From Microbulbifer pacificus (GTDB taxonomy: Bacteria > Pseudomonadota > Gammaproteobacteria > Pseudomonadales > Cellvibrionaceae): a stretch of DNA of 64,000 nucleotides. The stretch spans positions 1,055,001 through 1,119,000 of the forward strand of contig NZ_CP137555.1 of the NCBI RefSeq assembly GCF_033723955.1. Reading direction: 5' to 3'. Below are positions 18,831-29,358 of this stretch, one piece after another. The position numbers and the translations under genes are program-made. Under the pieces are notes generated by a model that worked only from the letters and a program-made list of their open reading frames with translations, did no database searches and was not told where the DNA came from. Position 1 is the stretch's first letter, and every line of letters starts with the position of its first letter.

Positions 18831-19988
18831 CTATTCCGGGCGGTGCGCACGCGCCAGATATTCCCTCGACTGCATCTCCTGCAGGCGACTCACGGTGCGC
18901 GCGAATTCGAACCGCAAGTGGCGGCCGCCGTACAGGGACCCTACCGGCGCTTCGGCGGAGATCACCAGCTTGACGCAGCGGTCGTAAAATTCGTCGATCA
19001 GATTGATAAAGCGCCGCGCCTGACTCTCCATCCATTCATCGAAGCGGGGCACATCCGCCAATAGCACCGTGTGAAACTCCCGCGCCAGCTCGATGTAGTC
19101 ATTCTGTGAGCGCGGGCCATCACACAGCTCACTGAACCCGAACCAGGCCACGTCATCGGCAATCCTTACAGCCACAATCGGGCGCCCTTCAATATCCAGA
19201 GTTACTTTTTCACGCACTTCGCAACCCTCAACGATCAGGCTGCGAAAAGAGTTCGCAAGACTGGCATCCGCCTCATCCCCCAGCGGACAGTGGTACAGCT
19301 CGGCCATTTCCAGTGCCCGCAGCCGGTAATCTACGCCGTTGTCGACGTTGACCACCTTGGTATGCTCCAGCAGAAGGTCGATCGCCGGCAGGAAGCGCGC
19401 CCGCTGAAGCCCTTCTTTATATAGGCCCTGCGGCACAATGTTCGATGTGGCCACCAGGGCGACCCCGCGCTCGAACAGTGCCTGCAACAGGTTCGCCAGA
19501 ATCATGGCATCGGTGATATCCGATACAAAAAACTCATCGAAACACAGCACCCGAGCGCGACTTGCGATGCGGTCAGCCACTTTTTCCAGCGGATTTTTCT
19601 CGCCGGCCAGGGATTTCAGCTGCCGGTGCACATCGCGCATGAAACGGTGAAAATGGGTGCGCTGCTTTTGCTCGAACGGCAGCGCCTCATAAAAAGCGTC
19701 CATCAGATAGGTTTTGCCGCGGCCGACACCCCCCCAGAAATACAGGCCTTTTTCCGGACGGTTCTCGCGCTTCCACATCCGACGCAGCCCGCCGAGCAGA
19801 CTGCCACCCCGCTCCCCAGCCGCCATGAGTCGCTCATAGAGATCCTGCAGCTCGACAACCGCGGCCTTTTGCGCAGGATCTTCCATGAAGTCCGGCCGCT
19901 GTAGATCCCGCTGGTAGCGCTCCATCGGCGCCAGACGTACTTGGGCGGACAGGTTCTGTTCCGTGACCATCAACTTGAAACCATTCAA
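18831..19988 (-). CDS. zapE: Cell division ATPase ZapE (AFG1-like)
   Basis: AFG1-family P-loop ATPase that in E. coli destabilises FtsZ polymers at the septum. Walker A is GGVGRGKT (about residue 86), Walker B is CFDEFFV (about 149), and sensor-like VATSNIVP follows. The C-terminal [17 protein letters not shown] region is typical. The start is ambiguous: ATGs at 19988, 19970 and 19925 are in frame and none has a clear ribosome site; the most conserved part begins at the third ([13 protein letters not shown]). Encoded just upstream of rplM, the common gammaproteobacterial order. Confidence 0.93.
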   Translation of the reverse strand: MNGFKLMVTEQNLSAQVRLAPMERYQRDLQRPDFMEDPAQKAAVVELQDLYERLMAAGERGGSLLGGLRRMWKRENRPEKGLYFWGGVGRGKTYLMDAFYEALPFEQKQRTHFHRFMRDVHRQLKSLAGEKNPLEKVADRIASRARVLCFDEFFVSDITDAMILANLLQALFERGVALVATSNIVPQGLYKEGLQRARFLPAIDLLLEHTKVVNVDNGVDYRLRALEMAELYHCPLGDEADASLANSFRSLIVEGCEVREKVTLDIEGRPIVAVRIADDVAWFGFSELCDGPRSQNDYIELAREFHTVLLADVPRFDEWMESQARRFINLIDEFYDRCVKLVISAEAPVGSLYGGRHLRFEFARTVSRLQEMQSREYLARAHRPE

Positions 19989-20162
19989 AATTTATCGGGG
20001 CGACATTGCCAGACAGGACGGGCGCAATGCGCTTTTGCGAGCTAACCTGAAGAATTCGCGCAGGCGAACCCCCACGCCCGCGTAGAAGCGGGCGGCGCGC
20101 ACTTTACCAAATCCGTCACGACTTGGCACAAACCTGAGCGCGGCGCGGCGATGGGATTTGCG

Positions 20163-20168
20163 TATAAT
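20163..20168 (+). promoter_or_regulatory. Possible -10 box for zapG
   Basis: A consensus TATAAT 54 bp before the zapG start. No -35 box at 16-18 bp, so only the -10 is called. Confidence 0.35.
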
Positions 20169-20221
20169 AGGGTGACTGTCACGGATGGCCGGTGCCACTT
20201 TTAATTTGAGGAGGAAGTAAC

Positions 20222-20674
20222 GTGCACTCAACTTCGGTTTTAATTCTGGTCGGCCTAATCGGCCTGGGTCTGGGAGCGCTGCTGGCCTTTTTCGCCACCC
20301 GCGGCCGCCAGAACCTCGACCGCACCCAGGAGCTGGAGCTGCGCTTGAAGGAAGCCAACACCAGACTGGAAGATTTCCAGCTGCAGGTAAACGAACACTT
20401 TGATCAGACCGCGCAATTAGTCAACAACCTGACCCAGAGCTATAAGGAAGTACACGAGCATCTCGCCACCAGCGCCATGCGCCTGTCCAACCAGGATATC
20501 GGTCGCCAGATGCTGGAGGCCGGCAGCGGCAACCTGAGAGACAGCGATGAGTACCTCAATGTGCTGCCACCCCGCGACTGGGCACCCACTAAAGGGGCGC
20601 TTTCCGAGGATTACGGGATCGAAAAAGAAGCCCAGGCGCCATCGCCGGCACCGGTAAACGCCATCCATCGCTGA
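20222..20674 (+). CDS. zapG: Division-associated membrane protein ZapG (YhcB, DUF1043)
   Basis: A 150-residue DUF1043 protein. One N-terminal membrane helix (about 7-24), then a coiled coil rich in Glu/Gln/Leu (about 32-75) and a disordered Pro/Ala-rich tail. YhcB/ZapG links division and cell-wall/envelope synthesis in E. coli. The start is GTG with a strong GAGGAGGAAG site 4-8 bases upstream. Divergent from zapE, and the neighbouring degS is also commonly nearby. Confidence 0.92.
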   Translation: MHSTSVLILVGLIGLGLGALLAFFATRGRQNLDRTQELELRLKEANTRLEDFQLQVNEHFDQTAQLVNNLTQSYKEVHEHLATSAMRLSNQDIGRQMLEAGSGNLRDSDEYLNVLPPRDWAPTKGALSEDYGIEKEAQAPSPAPVNAIHR

Positions 20675-20720
20675 TTTCACGGCGGCAGAGGCGCTGCAGT
20701 GCAGCAACCAGCAACTCAAG

Positions 20721-20757
20721 AAACAAAAAAGGCGGGGTAACCCCGCCTTTTTTGTTT
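20721..20757. terminator. Bidirectional terminator between zapG and sat
   Basis: Perfect 17-bp arms (20721-20737 and 20741-20757), core GGCGGGG/CCCCGCC, loop TAA, A6 and T6 flanks. Serves both convergent genes. Confidence 0.93.
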
Positions 20758-20781
20758 GTGCCACTTGCCGCCTGCGAGCTC

Positions 20782-21972
20782 TTATAAGCTCTGGTAATAG
20801 TCCATCAGGATCTGTGCCACTTCCGGACGCGAGAACTCCGGGGGCGGCGCGATACCATTACCCAGCAGCTCACGCACCTTGGTTCCGGACAGCAGGATGA
20901 AGTCATCCTTGGTGTGATCGGGCACATCACGCATCATGACCACTCGGTTCAGCTTTTTGGAGAAGGCGGTGTGGTCCGCACGAAAGATCTCGATCTCCAG
21001 CGCGCCTTCCGGCACTTTCTCGTCAAAAATGGTCTGCGCATCGAAAGCGCCGTAGTAGTCGCCCACACCTGCGTGGTCACGGCCGACGATCAGATGGCTG
21101 CAGCCACAATTCTGGCGGAACACCGCATGCAGAACCGCTTCGCGCGGACCGGCGTACAGCATGTCGAAACCGTAACCGGTGACCATTACGGTGTTTTTCG
21201 GGAAGTATTCTTCCACCATTTTACGGATGGCCGCATCGCGCACATGTGCAGGGATATCGCCAGCCTTTAGCTTGCCCAGCAGCATGTGAATCAGCACACC
21301 GTCGGCGCCTACGGCGTCCAGCGCCATTTTGCACAGTTCTTCGTGCGCACGGTGCATAGGATTGCGGGTCTGGAAGGCAACGACCTTGCTCCAGCCGTGC
21401 TCGATGAATTCATTGCGGATTTCAACCGCGGTGCGGAAGGTATCCGGGAAGTCGGACTGGAAATAGCTGAAGTTCAGCACTTCGATCGGGCCAGAAATCA
21501 GCTGCCGACCGGCGGCCTTGAACGTGGCCACACCGGGGTGGGCATCGTCCAGGGTACCGAAAACATGCTCAGCGATGGTGTTGACCTGCTCATCGCTCAC
21601 GGTTTCGATGGCTTCCACATCCATCACCGCGATCACCGGGTTGCCCTCGACGTTAGGGTCACGCAGGGCAATGCGCTTGGCGCCGGCAACCGCAGAGGCA
21701 TCTTCCACCATGTTCACTACCGGCACCGGCCAGAACAGGCCATCCACCGTGCGCAGGGTTGCCGCCACACTCAGGGTGTCCGCCAGGTTCATATAGCCGT
21801 GCAGGGGGTTGAAGTAACCGGCACCCAGCATCACCGCATTCGCCGCAGCCGCAGAGCTGATGACAATGGACGGCAGGGACTCCGCCTCGTGGATCAGCTG
21901 ATGATGGCGCTCACTGTCGTAAACAAAACGGGGCTGCAGCTCGACACTGCCGTGTGGACGAACCAGGGACAT
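20782..21972 (-). CDS. sat: Sulfate adenylyltransferase (ATP sulfurylase, Sat type)
   Basis: A 396-residue single-subunit ATP sulfurylase, which makes adenosine phosphosulfate from ATP and sulfate. The nucleotide-binding motif QTRNPMHRAH is at 201-210 and GRDHAGVGDYYG follows; both are hallmarks of this family. It is the homo-oligomeric type found in dissimilatory sulfur bacteria, plants and fungi, not the CysDN GTP-coupled enzyme common in enteric bacteria. No adjacent APS kinase or APS reductase gene; the CysH-like gene 17 kb away may be the nearest partner. ACTCCTGAGGGAT-type purine sequence precedes the ATG. Confidence 0.95.
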   Translation of the reverse strand: MSLVRPHGSVELQPRFVYDSERHHQLIHEAESLPSIVISSAAAANAVMLGAGYFNPLHGYMNLADTLSVAATLRTVDGLFWPVPVVNMVEDASAVAGAKRIALRDPNVEGNPVIAVMDVEAIETVSDEQVNTIAEHVFGTLDDAHPGVATFKAAGRQLISGPIEVLNFSYFQSDFPDTFRTAVEIRNEFIEHGWSKVVAFQTRNPMHRAHEELCKMALDAVGADGVLIHMLLGKLKAGDIPAHVRDAAIRKMVEEYFPKNTVMVTGYGFDMLYAGPREAVLHAVFRQNCGCSHLIVGRDHAGVGDYYGAFDAQTIFDEKVPEGALEIEIFRADHTAFSKKLNRVVMMRDVPDHTKDDFILLSGTKVRELLGNGIAPPPEFSRPEVAQILMDYYQSL

Positions 21973-22114
21973 AGTTACTCCTGAGGGATATGGATTCAGA
22001 CCAGAATTTCGAGCGCCACATTATACGGATTCCCACAGCAGCACCAAGCGCTGTTCGCGGCCAGTCCTAGAGCGTCTGATGCTGATGCCAGAACGCAAAG
22101 GAAGCTAAAGCACG

Positions 22115-22120
22115 TATAAT
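22115..22120 (+). promoter_or_regulatory. Possible -10 box for degS
   Basis: Consensus TATAAT 23 bp before the degS GTG, leaving room for the AAGGAG ribosome site. No good -35 box. Confidence 0.3.
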
Positions 22121-22143
22121 GGCCGCAAATCAAGGAGCTGCCG

Positions 22144-23283
22144 GTGTCACTACAACGTTTTCTGCATGAATGGGCCATTCCCGCCGTTATCGGCCTCGGT
22201 GTCGCTGCGGCACTGTTACTGATGTTTCCCCATCTGCGCGGAAAACCGGAGCAGGCGCCAGTCGTCGCAGACTTTCAGGGTCCAGTATCCTATGCCAGCG
22301 CGGTCAATCTGGCGGGCCCGGCGGTGGTCAACATATACAGCAGACGATTACCTCGCCAGCACCCCCTGGCCAATCACCCGCTGTTCCGGCACCTGTTTGA
22401 AAATATGACTCAGCTGCAGCGCGAGCGTATGAATTCCAACCTGGGGTCCGGGGTAATCGTCGACCGCGCCGGCTACATCCTTACCAACTACCACGTCATT
22501 TTTGGCGCAGATGAAATCGCCGTGGTGCTGTCAGACGGGCGCGAGGCACGAGCCGCCGTGGTGGGGTCGGCTGACAAATTCGATCTGGCAGTCCTGAAAA
22601 TTAATCTGCCCAACCTCACCGCGATCGAAGCAGGAGACTCGGACAAGGCCCAGGTGGGGGATGTGGTGTTGGCCATTGGCAACCCGTGGGGGGTCGGCCA
22701 GTCGGTAACCCAGGGTATTATCAGCGCCACTGGCCGCGACCTGAGCAAAAACGGTGCCGCTACTTTCTTCCTGCAGAATTTTATCCAGACCGATGCGGCG
22801 ATAAACCCCGGTAACTCCGGCGGCGCACTGGTGGATGCCCGCGGCAAGCTGGTGGGTATCAACACCGAAATCCTGAAACAGAGCAGTCCAGCCATTGGTA
22901 TCAGTTTTGCAATCCCCGCCAATATTGCCCTCAAGATCATGCAGGACATTATCGAGTTCGGGCGGGTGGTGCCGGGTTGGCTGGGGATTGGGGCTGACCC
23001 TCTGCTTCCAGAGGTGGCGCGGTCCTACAAACTCCCATCCACCAATGGCGTCATTATCACCTTTGTCAACAAATCGGGGCCGGCATACCAGGCGGGGCTC
23101 AAGCCCGGCGATGTGATTACCCACATCAACGACATCCCGATCAACGATGGCGAGCACGGGCTCGCCGCCATGGCCACCCTGCGGCCGGGAGAAGTGATCA
23201 CCATCACTTATATCCGCAATGGTGAAGTCCGTTACACGCGGGCTACGGTTGCGGAAGATCCCCAGTCGCAAAACAGAAACTGA
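22144..23283 (+). CDS. degS: Periplasmic serine endoprotease DegS/AlgW type
   Basis: A 379-residue trypsin-like membrane-anchored protease that senses misfolded outer-membrane proteins and cuts the anti-sigma factor RseA/MucA. One N-terminal anchor (about 12-30), protease domain with triad H117 (TNYHV), D147 (KFDLAVL) and S225 (NPGNSGGAL), then a single PDZ domain (about 275-365, GVIITFVNKSGPAYQAGLKPGD). A single PDZ and an uncleaved anchor distinguish it from DegP/DegQ. GTG start with AAGGAG upstream. No rpoE operon genes in this window. Confidence 0.94.
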   Translation: MSLQRFLHEWAIPAVIGLGVAAALLLMFPHLRGKPEQAPVVADFQGPVSYASAVNLAGPAVVNIYSRRLPRQHPLANHPLFRHLFENMTQLQRERMNSNLGSGVIVDRAGYILTNYHVIFGADEIAVVLSDGREARAAVVGSADKFDLAVLKINLPNLTAIEAGDSDKAQVGDVVLAIGNPWGVGQSVTQGIISATGRDLSKNGAATFFLQNFIQTDAAINPGNSGGALVDARGKLVGINTEILKQSSPAIGISFAIPANIALKIMQDIIEFGRVVPGWLGIGADPLLPEVARSYKLPSTNGVIITFVNKSGPAYQAGLKPGDVITHINDIPINDGEHGLAAMATLRPGEVITITYIRNGEVRYTRATVAEDPQSQNRN

Positions 23284-23371
23284 TAGTCGATTAGCGAAGT
23301 AGAGAAACCGCTGAAGCGGGACTCAGGGCTTGGCCCATAGCAAGCCTCAATTGTCAGTCGGGAGCAGGCGA

Positions 23372-24697
23372 TCAGTCCTGCCCCTCCACCTCACTAGCCA
23401 CACGGTACTCCGCGGAGCGGGCGTGTGCATCCAGGCCTTCGCCCTTTGCCAGAGTTGCGGCCACCCGACCGAGGGTGTCTGCACCCCGGGGCGAGCAGTA
23501 GATGATTGAGCTGCGCTTCTGGAAGTCGTAAACCCCCAGCGGCGAGGAAAAGCGTGCGGTACCACTGGTGGGCAGTACGTGGTTGGGGCCTGCACAGTAA
23601 TCACCCAACGCCTCCGCGGTGTAACGGCCGAGAAAGATGGCGCCGGCGTGGCGGATAAGCGGCAGATACTGCTCCGGCTCATCGACGGACACCTCGAGGT
23701 GCTCCGGGGCGATGCGATTCGCCACCTCAATCGCCTGCTCGATATCCCTCACCAGAATCAGCGCACCGCGGTCGGAGATGGAGCGGCTGGCAATGGCTTC
23801 CCGGGGTAGCGTCTTCAGCAATTTTTGCAGGGAACTCGCCACCGCATCGAGAAACTGCTCATCGGGGCACAGCAGAATCGACTGCGCCTGTTCATCGTGT
23901 TCCGCCTGGGAAAGAAGATCCATGGCAATCCAGTCGGGATCCGTTCTGCCATCGCAGATCACCAGAATCTCGGAGGGCCCGGCGATCATGTCGATGGCCA
24001 CCTGGCCGAATACCGCGCGCTTGGCCGAGGCGACAAAGATATTGCCGGGTCCGACAATCTTGTCCACCCGGGTAACGGTCTCAGTGCCATACGCCAGTGC
24101 TGCCACGGCCTGGGCGCCGCCAATGGTAAAAACCCTGTCCACCCCGGCGATGGCCGCCGCGGCGAGCACCAGATCGTTGAGCTGGTTGTCCGGAGCCGGC
24201 ACTACCATCAACACCTCGTCCACCCCCGCTACCCGCGCAGGGATCGCATTCATCAGCACCGAGGACGGATAACTTGCCTTGCCGCCGGGTACATAAATAC
24301 CCACCCGCTCCATAGGGGTGATCTGCTGGCCGAGCACGGTGCCATCGGCTTCCCGATACTGCCAGGATGACTGCAGCTGGCGCTCATGGTAATCGCGCAC
24401 CCGCCTGGCGGCAGTTTCCAGTGCCACGTGCTTTTCCGCCGGAATTCGCTCCAGTGCCGCGGCAAGTTCAGCGCGATCGAGACAGAAATCCCCGGCATTT
24501 TTGAGGTCGCGACGATCAAACCGGTTGGTGTATTCAATTACCGCGGCATCGCCGTGTGCTTTCACTTCCCGCAGTATTTCCGCCACCGCGGACTCCACCT
24601 GCTGATCCGCTACCGACTCCCAGGCCAGCAGGCGCTCGAGGTCCTGCGGAAATTCGGAATTGCCGGCGTCCAGCCGACGGATGGAAAAGTCACTCAT
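23372..24697 (-). CDS. hisD: Histidinol dehydrogenase
   Basis: A 441-residue zinc enzyme performing the last two oxidations of histidine biosynthesis (L-histidinol to L-histidine, NAD+). Recognised by [20 protein letters not shown], the [16 protein letters not shown] block, [11 protein letters not shown], and [10 protein letters not shown] carrying zinc ligands. I take the ATG at 24697 ([12 protein letters not shown]) because it matches family N-termini; ATGs at 24718 and 24736 are also in frame. It lies 73 bp after hisG. The expected next gene hisC is not here; degS converges instead. Confidence 0.96.
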   Translation of the reverse strand: MSDFSIRRLDAGNSEFPQDLERLLAWESVADQQVESAVAEILREVKAHGDAAVIEYTNRFDRRDLKNAGDFCLDRAELAAALERIPAEKHVALETAARRVRDYHERQLQSSWQYREADGTVLGQQITPMERVGIYVPGGKASYPSSVLMNAIPARVAGVDEVLMVVPAPDNQLNDLVLAAAAIAGVDRVFTIGGAQAVAALAYGTETVTRVDKIVGPGNIFVASAKRAVFGQVAIDMIAGPSEILVICDGRTDPDWIAMDLLSQAEHDEQAQSILLCPDEQFLDAVASSLQKLLKTLPREAIASRSISDRGALILVRDIEQAIEVANRIAPEHLEVSVDEPEQYLPLIRHAGAIFLGRYTAEALGDYCAGPNHVLPTSGTARFSSPLGVYDFQKRSSIIYCSPRGADTLGRVAATLAKGEGLDAHARSAEYRVASEVEGQD

Positions 24698-24770
24698 GAT
24701 TTTCTGTCGAAATTGCATCGCGGTTGCTAGCCGCATTAAAGATCGCGCGCGGAAGTCGTCAAACGAAAGC

Positions 24771-25409
24771 TCAGACGGCTTCCCGCGCCCGCACTGCTTG
24801 AGCCAACCGCTCGATCAGCGAATTGATCGGGCCGTATTTCATTTTCATGGATGCCTTGTTCACAATCAGGCGACTACTGATGTCGGCGATATGCTCACGC
24901 GCTTCCAGCCCGTTGGCCTTCAGGGTATTACCGGTATCGACAATGTCCACAATCTCATCGGCAAGATCCATCAGCGGTGCCAGTTCCATGGCGCCATAGA
25001 GTTTGATGATATCTGCCTGGCGGCCCTGAGCGGCGTAATAGCGCTTGGCGGACTGCACAAATTTGGTCGCCACCTTGATACGCCCTTTCGGCAGCGGCGC
25101 ACCCTTGATACCCGCCGTCATCAGGCGACAGCGGGCAATATTCAAGTCCAGCGGTTCGTAGATATTACTGGTATCGTGCTCCAGCAGGTTATCCTTGCCG
25201 GCGACCCCCAGATCCGCAGCCCCATGTTGCACATAGGTCGGCACATCGGATCCACGCAGGATCAGTAGACGGACATTGTCCTGATTGGTGGGAAAAATCA
25301 GCTTGCGGCTCTGGGTGATATCTTCCAGAGGCTCGAGACCGGCGGCAGCCAGCAGCGGCAGCGTTTCCTTGAGAATGCGCCCCTTGGTCAGGGCAATGGT
25401 GATCTGCAT
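24771..25409 (-). CDS. hisG: ATP phosphoribosyltransferase, short form
   Basis: A 212-residue HisG that condenses ATP and PRPP, the first step of histidine synthesis. Motifs: [40 protein letters not shown], and the PRPP loop [17 protein letters not shown]. The short form lacks the regulatory C-terminal domain and needs HisZ, which is not in this window. The ATG at 25409 gives the family N-terminus, although no ribosome site is obvious. It follows murA by 135 bp with a small hairpin between them. Confidence 0.97.
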   Translation of the reverse strand: MQITIALTKGRILKETLPLLAAAGLEPLEDITQSRKLIFPTNQDNVRLLILRGSDVPTYVQHGAADLGVAGKDNLLEHDTSNIYEPLDLNIARCRLMTAGIKGAPLPKGRIKVATKFVQSAKRYYAAQGRQADIIKLYGAMELAPLMDLADEIVDIVDTGNTLKANGLEAREHIADISSRLIVNKASMKMKYGPINSLIERLAQAVRAREAV

Positions 25410-25544
25410 AACAATTATGATTATCTGATCGCCCGGCACCAGACCGGACAGAAGGCGATGACGGGAGCTTACTCGAATCCAAGCTTCCCGCGCCAATACA
25501 AATCTAGAATAGCCCTAGATGGTTAACATCTAGTGAAGCGAGCA

Positions 25545-26849
<1,305 letters not shown>

Positions 26850-26871
26850 TCAAAGCCCGGCAGAGTAGAGG

Positions 26872-27108
26872 TTACTGACCGGCCTCTTCCGGGGTAAGGG
26901 TTTTCATCTGCACCGCGTGCAGGGTGCCATCGGCAATCTTGTCGGACAGCGCACCGTAAACCAGCTGCTGTTTCTTTAGCCGCGAGAGGCCGCCAAAGGC
27001 CTCACTGACCACGGTCAAATGCAGGTGGCTGCCCTCGAAAGACACGTCGGTAACCTGACTGCCGGGAATCTGCCCTTCAATCAGGGCTTTGATCTGATCT
27101 GGTTGCAT
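26872..27108 (-). CDS. ibaG: BolA-family protein IbaG
   Basis: A 78-residue BolA/IbaG-type protein that with a monothiol glutaredoxin handles iron-sulfur clusters. It contains IKALIEGQIPGSQVTDVSFEGSHL-type core (residues about 6-30), the conserved FEG motif and a single His near residue 28, then KQQLVYGALSDKI. Typically next to murA in gammaproteobacteria, which separates it from BolA proper. 64 bp before murA. Confidence 0.94.
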   Translation of the reverse strand: MQPDQIKALIEGQIPGSQVTDVSFEGSHLHLTVVSEAFGGLSRLKKQQLVYGALSDKIADGTLHAVQMKTLTPEEAGQ

Positions 27109-27225
27109 AAAAAATAAATACAGGTGGGAATTCGGTCGGGGTTAAAGCAGGCGCGAAGTGTACTGGAAAGCGTCCACTGGCGCAGCCGCGATTCTGCGGA
27201 CTGCGCCTCAATATCATCGATGCGT

Positions 27226-27897
27226 TTACTGCATCTCATCCGCGACTTTGTCCGCCGCGGACCAGTTGGCAATCACCTTGTCGAGGTCACCCTTGTTGGT
27301 CTGCATGGCCTGGGAGAACTGGCCGCGGAACGTTTTACCAAGGTTGACGCCGTTCAGGACAACGTTGATCAGTTTCCACTGACCATTTTTTTTGCGCGCC
27401 ATGGTATATGCCACCTTGGTCAGCCCTTCCGAGCTGCGCACTTCTTGTAGCACATTAACCTTGCCACCCTTGGGGACGGAGCCAGGATTCACCACCTTGA
27501 CATCCATACTGCCGAAGCTGGCAACACCGCGGGCGAAGGTCGCCACCAGATCGCGACGGAAGGCGCTGGTGAATTTTGCACGCTGCGCGGGCGTCGCCTG
27601 CTTGGCGTAGTCTGCCATAACACCCATGGCAATAAAGTCGAAATCCACCACCGGGGCCAGCACCCGATCTATGGACGCGTAGTAGCGCTGCGGGTTCGAA
27701 CTGACCAGTTGCCCCTCCGAGCGGACCACATCCAATAGCTCTGTGGATACACTCTCAATCATGGTGTAGGGGTTTTCGGCAGCGCCGGCAAACGGTGCCA
27801 GGCTGCACAGCAGGACAGTGGATAGCAGCGCCCTGGCTTTGCGTGCGATTGCGGATTGGAAAGCTCCGGTCTTGATGGTCATGGTGAGTGCGCTCAC
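27226..27897 (-). CDS. mlaC: Periplasmic phospholipid-binding protein MlaC
   Basis: A 223-residue periplasmic lipid carrier of the Mla system. A basic N-terminus and hydrophobic signal (ALLSTVLLCSLAPFAGA) precede the MlaC fold; typical segments are FDFIAMGVMADYAKQATPAQ and YTMARKKNGQWKLINVVLNGVNLG. The GTG at 27897 is preferred: GGGAGA lies 7 bases upstream, whereas the ATG at 27882 has none. MlaC normally shuttles between MlaA and the MlaFEDB transporter. The transporter genes usually directly upstream are missing here and 458 bp of non-coding DNA lies in their place. Confidence 0.93.
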   Translation of the reverse strand: MSALTMTIKTGAFQSAIARKARALLSTVLLCSLAPFAGAAENPYTMIESVSTELLDVVRSEGQLVSSNPQRYYASIDRVLAPVVDFDFIAMGVMADYAKQATPAQRAKFTSAFRRDLVATFARGVASFGSMDVKVVNPGSVPKGGKVNVLQEVRSSEGLTKVAYTMARKKNGQWKLINVVLNGVNLGKTFRGQFSQAMQTNKGDLDKVIANWSAADKVADEMQ

Positions 27898-28032
27898 TGA
27901 AAATCTCCCATTGGCAATTCGTCCCTTGGATGCACACAACACGAAAAAGTGTCATGGCGATGCCGAAATATCTTGCTGGCGGCTACAGATGAGACTGAAA
28001 TCGGACCCAGTCCAACGCCACAGCTGACAATA

Positions 28033-28069
28033 GCGGCGGCAAACTATACCATGGCGCCGCCGCGGACAA
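28033..28069 (-). promoter_or_regulatory. Candidate mlaC promoter bracketed by an inverted repeat
   Basis: Minus strand: TTGTCC (plus 28064-28069), 15-bp spacer, TATAGT (plus 28043-28048). Eight-bp inverted arms GCGGCGGC / GCCGCCGC (28033-28040, 28056-28063) flank the -10 and could be an operator. The short spacer makes the promoter tentative. Confidence 0.35.
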
Positions 28070-28264
28070 GCGGCACGGAGTCACTTTCGCTCCGCCGCCC
28101 GGCCACAACCGCCCGAGGGAAACATCAGCGACAGGTGACGCACAGCCCGGCCCGCAGACATTCCGTGACGCAAACCTCAACCTCCGCTGATAGTAAAAGG
28201 TTAGCACGTCAGTCCGAGGCACAGCGGAACAAAAGCGGATCGCGACAGGTCGCATCTGGCAGGG

Positions 28265-28291
28265 TTGCACCCCGCCCGCGTTTTCTAGAAT
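28265..28291 (+). promoter_or_regulatory. Candidate kdsD promoter
   Basis: TTGCAC (28265-28270), 15-bp spacer, TAGAAT (28286-28291), with the start near 28298 and a leader of about 58 nt. The spacer is short. Confidence 0.35.
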
Positions 28292-28355
28292 GAACGCAGT
28301 GGCACCGGTATATATAGCCCACCTGCCACCTTGGAAATTCCACACGAGAGATGTC

Positions 28356-29327
28356 ATGGGAAAAGATCTGATCATCCAGGCCGGACGCCGCACCATATCC
28401 ATGGAAGCCGCCGCGGTAGCCGCACTGGAAGGACGCATCGGTGACGACTTCCACCGTGCCTGCGAACTGATTCTGAACTGCCCCGGGCGCGTCATCGTTT
28501 CCGGCATGGGTAAATCCGGGCATATCGGGCGCAAGATCGCCGCGACCCTGGCAAGCACCGGCACACCCAGCTTTTTCGTGCACCCCGGCGAAGCCAGTCA
28601 CGGCGACCTCGGCATGATCACCCGCCAGGACCTGGTTATCGCCATTTCCAATTCCGGCACCTCCGCCGAAGTCCTGACCCTGCTGCCGCTGCTGAAACGT
28701 CTGGGCATTCCCATGATCAGTATGACCGGCAAGGCGGATTCCCCCCTGGCGCAGTCTGCCGACGTGAATCTGGACATTGCCGTCGACACCGAAGCCTGCC
28801 CGCTGAATCTGGCCCCTACCTCTTCCACCACCGTTACCCTGGTAATGGGCGATGCGCTGGCAGTGGCACTGCTGGAGGCTCGCGGATTTACCGCAGAAGA
28901 CTTCGCCTTCTCCCACCCCGGCGGTGCGCTTGGGCGCCAACTGCTGCTCAAGGTGGAAGACGTGATGCACGCGGGACAGGAACTGCCGCAGGTATCCCCC
29001 GACACACCGCTCTCCCAGGCGCTGCTGGAAATGACCAGCAAGGGCTTCGGCATGACGACCGTGGTGGACGACAAGGGGCAACTGCAGGGCGTGTTTACCG
29101 ATGGCGACCTGCGCCGGGTCATCGACCAGAAGATCGAGCTCGACAGCGCCACCATGGACAAGGTGATGAGCCGTCGACCGAAAACCGTGAGCGCCCACAT
29201 TCTGGCGGCGGAAGCCCTGCGCATTATGGAAGACAACAAGATTACCGCGCTGGTGGTAGAAGATCCGGAACACCATCCGGTAGGCCTGCTGCACATGCAC
29301 GACATACTGCGCGCCGGTGTCATCTGA
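28356..29327 (+). CDS. kdsD: D-arabinose 5-phosphate isomerase KdsD
   Basis: A 323-residue isomerase that makes arabinose 5-phosphate for KDO synthesis. SIS domain at about 35-170 (VSGMGKSGHIGRKIAATLAS, AISNSGTSAEVLTLLP), then two CBS domains (about 205-320, ending VGLLHMHDILRAGVI). The ATG at 28356 follows GAGAG; upstream in-frame start at 28290 has no ribosome site. First gene of the kdsD-kdsC-lptC-lptA-lptB run. Confidence 0.96.
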   Translation: MGKDLIIQAGRRTISMEAAAVAALEGRIGDDFHRACELILNCPGRVIVSGMGKSGHIGRKIAATLASTGTPSFFVHPGEASHGDLGMITRQDLVIAISNSGTSAEVLTLLPLLKRLGIPMISMTGKADSPLAQSADVNLDIAVDTEACPLNLAPTSSTTVTLVMGDALAVALLEARGFTAEDFAFSHPGGALGRQLLLKVEDVMHAGQELPQVSPDTPLSQALLEMTSKGFGMTTVVDDKGQLQGVFTDGDLRRVIDQKIELDSATMDKVMSRRPKTVSAHILAAEALRIMEDNKITALVVEDPEHHPVGLLHMHDILRAGVI

Positions 29328-29358
29328 CGCCACGCCCTATAAATAGAAGGATCCCCTC

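Larger units (their letters stand above)
27898..28355. other. Divergent intergenic region mlaC/kdsD without mlaFED
   Basis: No gene or gene remnant recognised. In many gammaproteobacteria mlaF, mlaE and mlaD occupy this position. Candidate promoters for both sides are listed separately. Confidence 0.5.

Noticed and set aside
18697..19035. N-terminal extension of rplM by 113 codons
   Set aside because: It overlaps zapE and the rplM promoter, and L13 proteins start at [13 protein letters not shown] sequence.
23325..23352. Possible terminator between degS and hisD (GGCTTG/CAAGCC)
   Set aside because: Only six base pairs with an imperfect flank and no T tract on either strand.
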